64,000 nucleotides of DNA from Blastococcus sp. Marseille-P5729 (GTDB lineage: Bacteria > Actinomycetota > Actinomycetes > Mycobacteriales > Antricoccaceae): assembly GCF_900292035.1 (NCBI RefSeq), contig NZ_OMPO01000001.1, forward strand, positions 875,192 to 939,191, written 5' to 3'. Made by a program: the position numbers and the translations under genes. Positions 8,352 to 15,564 of the stretch are shown here, one piece after another. The notes beneath the pieces were generated by a model that did not search any database, had not been told where the DNA came from, and was given only the letters and a program-made list of their open reading frames with translations. The stretch's first letter is position 1. Each line of letters starts with the position of its first letter.

Positions 8352-8809
8352 CGGAATGAGTCCATCGCAACGACGTACTTGCCGGTTGCCGTGTTGGCGT
8401 CCAGCAGGCCGGCCATCAGCGGGAGCCGAATGGGAATCTGCACGCACACCGCGAACGTCTCGCCACTGAGCAGCCCGACGGAGTAGGTGTTCGTCGACGA
8501 CGAGCAATCCGAGTGAGCGGGCGCCGTCCAGACCTGGAGGTCGTCGGCGGAGACGTTCTGGCTCGCCGCGGCGAGCTCAGCGGCATAGGTGGCTCGCGTG
8601 ACAGCCTGCGCCGGCGAGTCCGCGGTGGCGATCGCCCGGCCAGCCTGACGAGCGGCGTCGGTGGCCGCGAGCACGGTGCGCTGCACAGAGCTGAACGCCA
8701 ACACCCCATAGGTGAGCGGAACGAAGATCACGACCGCCAGCAGCACGAACTCGACGATGCCGGAGCCACGCTCGTCACGCAGCCGGACCAGTCGACGAGG
8801 CCGTGTCAC
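8348..8809 (-). CDS. TadE-like minor pilin
   Basis: 153 residues. ERGSGIVEFVLLAVVIF has the G/S cleavage context with Glu5-type residue (G-SGIVEF) typical of TadE pseudopilins, followed by one membrane helix and an exported domain with two cysteines. Start GTG 8807-8809 overlaps the stop of the previous tadE (GTGA), with GAGGAGGGG upstream. It is thought to help pilus assembly or surface display. Confidence 0.8.
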   Translation of the reverse strand: MTRPRRLVRLRDERGSGIVEFVLLAVVIFVPLTYGVLAFSSVQRTVLAATDAARQAGRAIATADSPAQAVTRATYAAELAAASQNVSADDLQVWTAPAHSDCSSSTNTYSVGLLSGETFAVCVQIPIRLPLMAGLLDANTATGKYVVAMDSFR

Positions 8810-9228
8810 TGCCCCTCCTCGATCACCCGTGCGGTGGCGTCGATCGGCAGCAGCGGACCCAGCGCGCTCACGATGGAGGGGACCGAGCCCGAGCATTCGA
8901 CAACGACCAGCACCAGTCCGTCGGCCCCCACCTCCTCGGTCGCCGTGCAGCTCACGCCATCCAGGACGCCGTCCGACAGGGCATCGGAGATCAGCTCGGC
9001 GGCGCGCGGTCCTCCCGCCGTCGTGTCGACGTTCGCGTTGGCGGCGAACCGTGCACCGGCAAGAGCGCTGCTGGAGATGACGCTGCGTTGGTAGAGGTAG
9101 ATGCCGACCTGCAGGACGACGAAGAAGAGCGCCGACAGCAGCACCGCGACCATGCTGAACTCGACGATCGCCGAACCGCGCTCGCCCTCGCGGCCGTGGT
9201 TACTGGCCGGTGACCGAGTTGAGGGCAT
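8806..9228 (-). CDS. TadE-like minor pilin
   Basis: 140 residues. ERGSAIVEFSMVAVLLSALFF is the TadE prepilin-type segment. The exported part has two cysteines (VSCTATEE, VVECSGS) likely to form a disulfide. The ATG at 9226-9228 overlaps the end of the pilin gene by 29 bp. Second of two tadE-type genes in tandem, which probably arose by duplication. Confidence 0.8.
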   Translation of the reverse strand: MPSTRSPASNHGREGERGSAIVEFSMVAVLLSALFFVVLQVGIYLYQRSVISSSALAGARFAANANVDTTAGGPRAAELISDALSDGVLDGVSCTATEEVGADGLVLVVVECSGSVPSIVSALGPLLPIDATARVIEEGQ

Positions 9229-9403
9229 TCTGAATGGCCTCGACGATCGCCTCTCGGAACGGGATCAGGATGGCGATGACAAGTGCCGCCGTCATCACGA
9301 CCACCATGACCCAGCCGGGAACATCGCCACGGTCACGCCGGCCGTTCAGTGGACGGACGAGCAACGCCGTCAGGCGGAGCATCAGCCACATTGCCTTACT
9401 CAT
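9200..9403 (-). CDS. Small Tad-locus pilin-like protein
   Basis: 67 residues. A basic N-terminus (about 30 residues) leads to GDVPGWVMVVVMTAALVIA, one hydrophobic helix, and a short polar tail. Position between tadC and tadE and the size fit the major pilin (Flp). The usual Flp motif G/xxxxEY is not preserved: the residues after Gly are DVPGW. It may therefore be a divergent pilin or a membrane accessory. ATG 9401-9403 has an AGAGGGGG ribosome site. Confidence 0.65.
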   Translation of the reverse strand: MSKAMWLMLRLTALLVRPLNGRRDRGDVPGWVMVVVMTAALVIAILIPFREAIVEAIQNALNSVTGQ

Positions 9404-9436
9404 GTAGCCCCCTCTGGTGGTATGGCAAGTCGATTG

Positions 9437-10378
9437 TCATTGAGACAGCTGGATGATGGAAAGCAGCCCAGGGAACAGCGCAAAGACGACGGTCGTGGGC
9501 AGCAGCAGGAAGACGACAGGCACCATCATGGTGATCTCGTTCCGTGCCCCGCGCTCGAGCAGGTGACGTTTGCTCTGTTCGCGCACATCGGCCGCCTGCG
9601 CGCGCAACACCTCGGCCAGGGGCGTACCACGCTCGAGAGCGATCACCAGGCCGTCGATGAATCTGGACAGCGGCTCGAGGTTGCTCGCCCGCGCCATCTG
9701 CTCGAGCGCCTCGGTGAGCGGGGTACCGCTCCGGGTGTGGGCGAGCGCGGTCTGCAGCGCTCGACCCAACTCGCCGCCGACGAGGCGGGAGACGCGCTCC
9801 AGGGCTCCCTGCGGGCTCTCACCCGCGGTGACCACGAGCGCCAGGAGCTCGGCCACGACAGGAAACTCGGCGATGATCCGCTCATTGCGCTTGCGTACCT
9901 GAACCGTGAGCCACCAGTCGCGCCCCAGGACTCCGCCGACCCCGCCGGCAGCCGCAAGCAGCAGGATCGACGCGATCTGTAACCGGCCGCTCGCGAGCGT
10001 GACCAGCGCACCGAGCCCAGTGCCGACCGCGACCCCTATCGCTCCCCAGGTGACCTGCTCGAAGCGGATGTCCTCGACGGTTCGTCCGTCTCCCAGGGCA
10101 TCGAGCCGGCGACGTACGGAGGCAGCGCCGCCGACCCATCTGTCGATGACTGCGCTCAGCGATCGCGCGCTCGGAGTGATGAAACGGAGCATGCCGCTGT
10201 CGTGCCGCGACGGCTCGGGGACGCCGAGCAGACTCGAGGGGCGCGGCTGCTCACGCACGAATGGCGAGATCCGATCGGCGAGCGTGACGCGCCGGGCCGG
10301 CGGCGAGCCGAAGACCATCACCAGCAGACCAAGACCGGCAACGAGCCCGAGGAGGGCTCCGGTCACCCCGAGGCTCAT
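9437..10378 (-). CDS. tadC: Type II secretion F-domain protein TadC
   Basis: 313 residues from ATG 10376-10378, which overlaps the tadB stop (ATGA). It is an inner-membrane platform protein of the Tad pilus. Two N-terminal helices, a T2SSF domain (FPVVAELLALVVTAGESPQGALERV through LERGTPLAEVLRAQA, about residues 165-255) and C-terminal helices (VPVVFLLLPTTVVFALFP) give the usual TadC layout. It would work with TadB and the TadA ATPase. Confidence 0.88.
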   Translation of the reverse strand: MSLGVTGALLGLVAGLGLLVMVFGSPPARRVTLADRISPFVREQPRPSSLLGVPEPSRHDSGMLRFITPSARSLSAVIDRWVGGAASVRRRLDALGDGRTVEDIRFEQVTWGAIGVAVGTGLGALVTLASGRLQIASILLLAAAGGVGGVLGRDWWLTVQVRKRNERIIAEFPVVAELLALVVTAGESPQGALERVSRLVGGELGRALQTALAHTRSGTPLTEALEQMARASNLEPLSRFIDGLVIALERGTPLAEVLRAQAADVREQSKRHLLERGARNEITMMVPVVFLLLPTTVVFALFPGLLSIIQLSQ

Positions 10379-11229
10379 CGCAGCACCCGCCGTTCCTCTG
10401 GCAGAGCGCCTAACCGCAGCATCAAGCGATACGCTCCTATACAGACGATCGCGCCGGCTACGAGGACAACGAGGCCAAGGGGCGTGTCGTACGCCGCGAG
10501 AGTCGGCGACTGGGTACCTAACAGCAGTAGGACTAGCCACGGGGCGGCAACAGCGAGCCGGGCGCCGTTGACCGCGGTCTGCTTGCGGCTCTCGATCTCA
10601 CCTCGGATTCGAGACTCCTCGCGAATGAAGCGGCCGAGCGTCCTGAGGACGGTGCCCAGCTCGTTGCCGCCAACCTCCCGGGTGACGCGCATCGTCTCGC
10701 AGACCCGGTCACCGATCGGATCTGCGAGCCGCTCCTTGAGTGCATCGAGACAGTCGGTGAAGCGGCCCGACGTACGGTAGTCAGCATCGAACTGAGCGAA
10801 GGGCTCGCGGAGCGCCTCCGGGCCACGAACAGACAGGGCGCCGAGCGCCTCGGGTATCGACATCCCGGCACGGACGGCGCTCGTGAGGTGGTCGATGGCC
10901 TCTGGCCACACCTCGCGGAGATCGCGTTGACGCCGAGCATGCAGCCGACGCACCCACCACGTGGGCGCCAGGAATCCAAAGATGCCGAACAGAGAGGCGA
11001 TCACGACCGAGGTCGTGCTGAGCAGCACGACCAGCGCCACGATGACCGCGAGGGACAGTTGAGCGATCCAGAGCTGTGCGCTCGAGACTGAACGAAGCCC
11101 GGCCTCGGCCAGCAGCAGCTGACGACGGGAGGTGCCTCGGTGGGTCCGCGACGGAGGGTCGGTCGTGAAGGACGAGTAGATCAGCAACAGCCCGACGCCC
11201 AACGTCAACCCGAGCAGCGCGCCGGTCAT
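10375..11229 (-). CDS. tadB: Type II secretion F-domain protein TadB
   Basis: 284 residues. N-terminal membrane helices, a T2SSF domain (WPEAIDHLTSAVRAGMSIPEALGAL, about residues 108-132, and GNELGTVLRTLGRFIREE) and C-terminal helices. ATG 11227-11229 overlaps the tadA stop as ATGA. It forms the inner-membrane core of the pilus machine with TadC. Confidence 0.88.
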   Translation of the reverse strand: MTGALLGLTLGVGLLLIYSSFTTDPPSRTHRGTSRRQLLLAEAGLRSVSSAQLWIAQLSLAVIVALVVLLSTTSVVIASLFGIFGFLAPTWWVRRLHARRQRDLREVWPEAIDHLTSAVRAGMSIPEALGALSVRGPEALREPFAQFDADYRTSGRFTDCLDALKERLADPIGDRVCETMRVTREVGGNELGTVLRTLGRFIREESRIRGEIESRKQTAVNGARLAVAAPWLVLLLLGTQSPTLAAYDTPLGLVVLVAGAIVCIGAYRLMLRLGALPEERRVLR

Positions 11230-12467
11230 GATCGGCCACCGGCCGGGTCCAGCAACCGGGGCAGGTCGATCCCCGCGCGCTCATAGCGATCCGGATGCGG
11301 AGGGAAGCCTTGTCCTCGAACGAGCTGGCCGCGCTGCGTGTGGAAGACATCAGTCATCTCAACGATGGAGCCTTCCGTGCGGCCTGAGAGGGCAACGATC
11401 TCGGACACTCGTCGCCGTCCACCGGTCTCGAGACGCGTATGGACGATGAGGTCGACGGCGCTGGCGACGGTCGGGACGACGAACGCCGCGGAAATGTTCT
11501 CGCCCGCCAGTAGCGGCAACGTGCACAGCTTCTGCACCGCTTCCCGCGCGGAGTTGGCGTGGATCGAGCATGCACCGGGCAGGCCGCTGTTGAGCGCGAT
11601 CAGCATGTCCAGCGCCTCCGCCTGGCGGACCTCACCCACGATGATCCGTGAAGGGCGCATCCGGAGCGATTCCTTGATCAGCCGACGCAGCGAGATCGCG
11701 CCTTGTCCCTCTAGGTTCTCTTGGCGGGTCTGCATGGAGACCACGTCCGGCAGCGGCACGCGGAGCTCGAAGACCTCCTCGACGGTGACCACCCGTTCCT
11801 TCGGAGGTATGGCCGCGGCAAGGCAGTTCAGCAAGGTGGTTTTGCCACTCTGCGTGCCACCGGCCACGATCACGTTGAGCCCGGCCATCATCGACGCGTC
11901 GAGGAACGCCGCCGCATGCGGTGTCAGGGTTCCCAGCGCAACCAGCTCGTTCAGGCGTTGCGCCTTCACGATGAACTTCCGGATGTTGACAGCCATGTGC
12001 CGTCTCGTGACGTCAGGGATGACGACGTGCAGCCGGGAGCCATCAGGCATGAGCGCATCCACGAACGGCGTGCTGAGGTCGAGCCGGCGTCCGGAGGTAC
12101 GCAGCATCCGCTCGACCAGATCGGCGAGCTCGGATGCCGTCAGAATGATCGTCGTCAGCTCGCTCACCCCGCGCCGGGCGACGAATACCCGGTCCGGCGC
12201 GTTGACCCAGATCTCCTCGATCTCTGGATCGTCGAGCAGCGGTTGTAGTGGGCCGAAGCCGGCGACCGTGCTGAGCAGCGATGCCGCGAGCGACTGGGCA
12301 TCAGGGATCGGCGGTAGGGATGAGGTCAGCGCGCGGTCCCCGTAGTCATTGATGACCTCGTCGATGAGATGACGGACCGCAGTGGCGTCCGCCAGTGGGT
12401 CGATTCCACGGCGACGGATCAGCTCGCGGACTTCGGAGTCGACGACCTCCTGAGCTGACTGAGCCAC
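11226..12467 (-). CDS. tadA: Tad pilus assembly ATPase TadA/CpaF
   Basis: 413 residues from GTG 12465-12467 (GGGGAG ribosome site); a longer frame to 12545 lacks one. Secretion ATPase of the CpaF group: Walker A GGTQSGKTT (about residues 203-211), Walker B region RMRPSRIIVGEVR, and the His-box SIHANSAREAV. The N-terminal domain (FGPLQPLLDDPEIEEIWVN) is typical of CpaF. It powers pilus extension and is the first gene of the seven-gene operon running down to 7887. TadZ and the prepilin peptidase are not next to it. Confidence 0.92.
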   Translation of the reverse strand: MAQSAQEVVDSEVRELIRRRGIDPLADATAVRHLIDEVINDYGDRALTSSLPPIPDAQSLAASLLSTVAGFGPLQPLLDDPEIEEIWVNAPDRVFVARRGVSELTTIILTASELADLVERMLRTSGRRLDLSTPFVDALMPDGSRLHVVIPDVTRRHMAVNIRKFIVKAQRLNELVALGTLTPHAAAFLDASMMAGLNVIVAGGTQSGKTTLLNCLAAAIPPKERVVTVEEVFELRVPLPDVVSMQTRQENLEGQGAISLRRLIKESLRMRPSRIIVGEVRQAEALDMLIALNSGLPGACSIHANSAREAVQKLCTLPLLAGENISAAFVVPTVASAVDLIVHTRLETGGRRRVSEIVALSGRTEGSIVEMTDVFHTQRGQLVRGQGFPPHPDRYERAGIDLPRLLDPAGGRS

Positions 12468-12507
12468 CAGGCACTCCCCGTGTGCGTAGCGTTTACCGGT
12501 CGCTAGG

Positions 12508-12513
12508 AATATA
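12508..12513 (-). promoter_or_regulatory. Candidate -10 of the tad operon
   Basis: TATATT on the minus strand, about 40 nt before the tadA GTG and upstream of its ribosome site. It is AT-rich in a GC-rich context. No convincing -35 was seen. A nearby TTGTCCACA (12538-12546) resembles a DnaA box. Confidence 0.4.
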
Positions 12514-12584
12514 ACCAGGCAGCCCGCCATTTCCCAGTTGTCCACAGACGCGCTCTATTTGGTCGACCGCACCAGATCGTCGGC

Positions 12585-12722
12585 ATGGATCGTCGTGGCC
12601 TGCTCGGCTTCCTTCGGCGCATGCGTGCCTACGACCTGTGGATGCTCCCGGTGACCGCAACCGCCCTGCTCGTCCTGCTCTCGCCACTCACCGCCGCCGT
12701 CCTCGGCGCATTGGTCGTCGGC
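12585..12722 (+). pseudogene. 5' fragment of a small membrane protein gene
   Basis: About 46 codons with strong G/C third positions (MDRRGLLGFLRRMRAYDLWM, then a hydrophobic stretch rich in L, V and A) suggest a genuine coding start that has lost its 3' part. After about 12722 the frame runs into sequence coding on the other strand and ends at 12806. No ribosome site was seen. The family is not recognised. It meets the truncated hydrolase at 12725 tail to tail, which suggests one deletion removed both 3' ends. Confidence 0.45.
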
Positions 12723-13084
12723 GAGTTGTACGTCGGGGTGTGTCCCTCCTCGCGCCAGCGGGCGGTCAACCGGGCCGCGACGTGCGCCCCGGCAAGCACT
12801 CCGTAGGCACCGTCGTACTTGCCCGCCGTGGGCTGCGAGTCGAGGTGCGAGCCGACCATCACGTACGGCGCACGGGGCCGCAGCTCGAAACGCCCGAGCT
12901 GATTGCCTACCTCGTCGTACTCGACCACCGCCCCGTACTTCTCCAGCAGGCCGGCCATCCAGGCTCGCTGCTCGCCGTCCGCCTCGCTCGCTGCCTGATG
13001 CTCGACACCGCCGTTGCCGGTGGCTCCGAACGCGCTCAGCGTCGCAAAGTCGGCGAGGAACTGCGCATCATCGGGCTGGGTCAT
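12629..13084 (-). pseudogene. Truncated M20-family amidohydrolase (N-carbamoyl-amino-acid hydrolase type)
   Basis: The first 120 codons (13084 down to about 12725) match the N-terminus of Zn-dependent M20 hydrolases: FATLSAFGATGNGGVEHQAAS, then VMVGSHLDSQPTAGKYDGAYG containing the metal-binding His and Asp. The full enzyme has about 400 residues. After GHTPTYN homology stops and the frame continues 31 residues through unrelated sequence to 12629. Catalytic Glu and the remaining ligands are missing, so it is not functional. Confidence 0.8.
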
Positions 13085-13136
13085 CTCTCGCTGCCTCGTT
13101 CGCGGTCTCCTCGCAGTATGCCCGCAGCGAACTGCG

Positions 13137-13180
13137 GTCAACCGGGGTTGACACCGAATCCAACGTCAACCATAGTTGAC
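13137..13180 (+). promoter_or_regulatory. Promoter with two identical-half palindromic operators for the HTH-ClpN pair
   Basis: Two palindromes GTCAAC-N4-GTTGAC lie at 13137-13152 and 13165-13180, centres 28 bp apart. TTGACA (13148-13153) and CATAGT (13171-13176) with a 17-bp spacer form a good -35/-10 pair. One palindrome covers the -35 and the other the -10. The start codon at 13184 is 7 nt after the -10, so the mRNA is probably leaderless. Binding of the downstream HTH protein is inferred. Confidence 0.75.
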
Positions 13181-13183
13181 ATC

Positions 13184-13384
13184 ATGAGAACCGCAGTCGA
13201 CACCAGCACTCCCGACCCGGCGGTCGGGCTGCGGTCCGTGGTCGAGATGCGCAAGCTCGCCGACCGGCTCGAGCTCAAGCACGTCACCGGGGCCCGCCGG
13301 GCGGGGTGGTCGTGGGAGCAGATCGGCGACGCGCTCGGCGTCAGCAAGCAAGCGGTGCACAAGAAGTACGGGAGGATCCTGTGA
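13184..13384 (+). CDS. Small helix-turn-helix DNA-binding protein
   Basis: 66 residues. The C-terminal half, RRAGWSWEQIGDALGVSKQA, is a clear helix-turn-helix (recognition helix SKQAVHKKYG). The N-terminal half is short and predicted helical. There is no effector domain, so it probably acts together with the ClpN-like partner, whose GTG overlaps its TGA (GTGA). The twin palindromes in its promoter suggest autoregulation. The start is ATG 13184-13186. Confidence 0.8.
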   Translation: MRTAVDTSTPDPAVGLRSVVEMRKLADRLELKHVTGARRAGWSWEQIGDALGVSKQAVHKKYGRIL

Positions 13385-13839
13385 TCACCAGGTCGACCGG
13401 CGTCCTCCGCGACGTCCTGACGACGGCCACCACCGAGTGCCGCCTGCGCGGCGATGCATTGCTCGGCAACGAGCACCTGCTGCTCGCGCTGCTTCACGAC
13501 CCCACCCTCGCACCTCTGTGGGGCGAACGGACCGCCGACGAGGGACGTCGAGTGCTGTCGGCAATCGACGCGGAGGCACTCCGGTCGGTCGGGGTGGAGC
13601 CGGTCGACCTGCCGGTCGCGGCGGTCCCGGGAATCGAGCGACACCTGGATCTCAGCCACGGCGCCAAAAGCACTCTGGAGACCGCGCAGCGAACCGCCAA
13701 GGCCCGCCGCTCGCGAAAGATGGAGGCGCGCGACATCCTGCAGGCGCTGCTACTGGTCGGCGGTCCGGACGTCGTCCGCGAGCTGATCGAGCGGCTCGGC
13801 ATCGATCCGACCAAGCTGCTCAACGAGCTGACCGCCTGA
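13381..13839 (+). CDS. Clp N-terminal (ClpN) domain protein
   Basis: 152 residues. It carries the double Clp N repeat without any ATPase: DALLGNEHLLLALLHDP (repeat 1, about residues 22-38) and RKMEARDILQALLLVGGPDV (repeat 2, about 110-130). ClpN domains of ClpA and ClpC bind adaptors or substrates. A stand-alone copy in an operon with an HTH protein suggests a sensor or anti-repressor, or an adaptor handing substrates to ClpC; this is inference. The GTG start overlaps the HTH stop. Confidence 0.8.
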   Translation: MITRSTGVLRDVLTTATTECRLRGDALLGNEHLLLALLHDPTLAPLWGERTADEGRRVLSAIDAEALRSVGVEPVDLPVAAVPGIERHLDLSHGAKSTLETAQRTAKARRSRKMEARDILQALLLVGGPDVVRELIERLGIDPTKLLNELTA

Positions 13840-13859
13840 GCGTGACTCCGACGGCTGGA

Positions 13860-14762
13860 TCAGCGATGCGCCGTGCAGTACGACGATCGTTCCTGACAGG
13901 TACCGCACACGACCTCGAGCGCCTTGCAGTCGTCTCGGGCGCAGTCCAGGAACTCCTTGGTCGCCGCACCGCACACCGCGCACTCGCCGATCACCTTCGT
14001 ATGGTCGGAGTAGTCGACGGTCATCCGCTTGTCGAAGACGAACAGCGAGCCGTCCCACAGACCGTCGTCACCGTACTCCTCGGCGTACCGGACGATGCCA
14101 CCGTCGATCTGGTAGACCTCCTCGAACCCTCGGTTCTTCATGAGCACCGAGAGCACCTCGCAGCGGATGCCGCCCGTGCAGTAGGAGATCACCGGTCGCT
14201 GCTTGAGATCGTCGTACTTGCCCGAGTCGAGCTCACGGATGAAGTCGCGAGTCGTCGTCACGTCGGGGACGACGGCGCCTCGGAACCGACCGACGGAGGC
14301 CTCGATAGCGTTGCGGCCGTCGAAGAAGACCACATCGTCACCGCGATCCGCGACGAGCTCGTGCACCTGCTCAGGGCTCAGGTGCGTGCCGCCGCCGATC
14401 ACACCGTCCTTGTCGACCTTGACCTCGTCCGGGACGCCGAAGGTGACGATCTCATCGCGGACCCTCACCGACAGCCTCGGAAAGTCCTCGCCGGTGCCGT
14501 CACTCCACTTGAAGTCGATCTGCTTGAAGGCGGCGTACTCCTTGGTGCGGCGCACATAGCGCTTCACGTCGGCCATCGCGCCGCCGACGGTGCCGTTGAT
14601 GCCGTCCTTGGAGATGAGGATGCGGCCGGTCAGGTCATATCGTTCGCACAGCTCGCGCTGCCACAGCCGGATCGACTCGGGATCGGCGAGCGGCGTGAAG
14701 AGGTAAAACAGGACGATCTTCGGCATGACCACACGACCGTCGCTGGTGCGACTGGGCTGCAT
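13860..14762 (-). CDS. trhO: tRNA uridine-34 hydroxylase TrhO (rhodanese-like)
   Basis: 300 residues. It forms 5-hydroxyuridine at tRNA position 34 using oxygen. Layout: N-terminal UPF0176 domain ([12 protein letters not shown] ... [16 protein letters not shown]), central rhodanese domain with the active-site loop YCTGGIRCE, and a C-terminal cysteine-rich zinc-like region ([18 protein letters not shown]). ATG 14760-14762 is chosen because TAGGCT lies 6 nt before it; the inner ATG at 14726 has neither ribosome site nor -10. Confidence 0.92.
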   Translation of the reverse strand: MQPSRTSDGRVVMPKIVLFYLFTPLADPESIRLWQRELCERYDLTGRILISKDGINGTVGGAMADVKRYVRRTKEYAAFKQIDFKWSDGTGEDFPRLSVRVRDEIVTFGVPDEVKVDKDGVIGGGTHLSPEQVHELVADRGDDVVFFDGRNAIEASVGRFRGAVVPDVTTTRDFIRELDSGKYDDLKQRPVISYCTGGIRCEVLSVLMKNRGFEEVYQIDGGIVRYAEEYGDDGLWDGSLFVFDKRMTVDYSDHTKVIGECAVCGAATKEFLDCARDDCKALEVVCGTCQERSSYCTAHR

Positions 14763-14768
14763 CCATCC

Positions 14769-14774
14769 AGCCTA
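14769..14774 (-). promoter_or_regulatory. -10 element of trhO
   Basis: TAGGCT on the minus strand, 6 nt before the ATG of trhO; it decides the start codon in favour of 14762. Confidence 0.55.
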
Positions 14775-14784
14775 ACGAGGCCTG

Positions 14785-15522
14785 TTACTCGGTCAGGTAC
14801 CGCAGGTAGCGCTGCGGATCGGCCATGAAGCGGCGGTAGTCACCTACCACGGCGAGCTTCTCCCACGTCGTCTCGTGGAAGCCGTCGGCATCCAGCTCGA
14901 TGAGCTTCGCACCCGGGAAGCTCGCCAGGATCGGGGAATGCGTCGCCAGGACGACCTGGGTGCCGTCGCGCTCGGACATGGCGATCAGCTTTCCCAGCAG
15001 AACGAGCTGCGCGGAGAAGGCCAACCCCGCCTCTGGCTCGTCCATCACGAACAGCCCGTCGCCGCGGAAACGGCTGGTGTCGAGGATTCGCAGGAACGAC
15101 TCGCCGTGGCTCATCAGGTGGAAGACCGGATCGGTACTGCCTTCCCGGTTGTGCTCGAGATAGGTGAACAGGCCGTGCATCGTCTCCGCGCGGACGAAGT
15201 AGCCCCACTTGGTGGCTCCCGGACCCCGCACGATGCGCAACCATTCGTGCAGCGGCGACTCGCTGTCGAAGGTGCGGTGCGCGGCGCCGGTCGACCCGCC
15301 CTCGGCGTTCATCCCGTAGACCATCGCCAGCGCCTCGACGATGGTCGATTTGCCGGTGCCGTTGGCGCCGACGAGCACGGTGGCGTGCCCGAGCTCCATT
15401 CCGTCACTGAGTAACTGACGGACGGCGGGGATCGTCGCCGGCCACCGGCGGAGGTCGACCTCCGCCTTGCGCTCGGGTGCCAGCTGGCGCACCGGCAGCG
15501 GCTTCGCCCAGTCGTTCGCCAT
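14785..15522 (-). CDS. AAA-family ATPase (predicted ATPase of the RecF/SMC-like group)
   Basis: 245 residues. Walker A VLVGANGTGKSTIVEAL (about residues 48-64), an ABC-like Walker B GDGLFVMDEPEAGLAFSAQ, and an H-loop region VVLATHSPILAS. This is the compact stand-alone ATPase family with an SMC-like fold; no coiled coil, nuclease or TOPRIM domain is attached. Cellular role unknown. It lies between lplA and trhO on the same strand with its own TAGGCT hexamer. Confidence 0.8.
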   Translation of the reverse strand: MANDWAKPLPVRQLAPERKAEVDLRRWPATIPAVRQLLSDGMELGHATVLVGANGTGKSTIVEALAMVYGMNAEGGSTGAAHRTFDSESPLHEWLRIVRGPGATKWGYFVRAETMHGLFTYLEHNREGSTDPVFHLMSHGESFLRILDTSRFRGDGLFVMDEPEAGLAFSAQLVLLGKLIAMSERDGTQVVLATHSPILASFPGAKLIELDADGFHETTWEKLAVVGDYRRFMADPQRYLRYLTE

Positions 15523-15528
15523 GAGGCC

Positions 15529-15534
15529 AGCCTA
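15529..15534 (-). promoter_or_regulatory. -10 element of the AAA ATPase gene
   Basis: TAGGCT on the minus strand, 6 nt before the ATG at 15522. Confidence 0.55.
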
Positions 15535-15542
15535 GAAAAGCC

Positions 15543-15564
15543 CCCTGACACGACGGCGTCAGGG
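15543..15564 (-). terminator. Hairpin terminator of lplA
   Basis: CCCTGAC (15543-15549) pairs with GTCAGGG (15558-15564) around 8 nt. On the minus strand it is followed by GGGGGCTTTTC, a short U-run. It overlaps the last codons of lplA. Confidence 0.65.

Noticed and set aside
12538-12546. DnaA box TTGTCCACA near tadA, possible replication origin
   Set aside because: A single box without AT-rich unwinding element, dnaA or dnaN; probably chance.
12638-13384. 248-codon frame joining the M20 scar to the HTH gene
   Set aside because: Only the last 66 codons match an HTH protein and a good promoter starts them at 13184; the rest is antisense of the M20 fragment.
14785-15522. Anti-phage defence ATPase (OLD/Gabija-like)
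   Set aside because: No nuclease, TOPRIM or partner gene is adjacent, and neighbours are housekeeping genes; the compact ATPase type is common in genomes without defence context.
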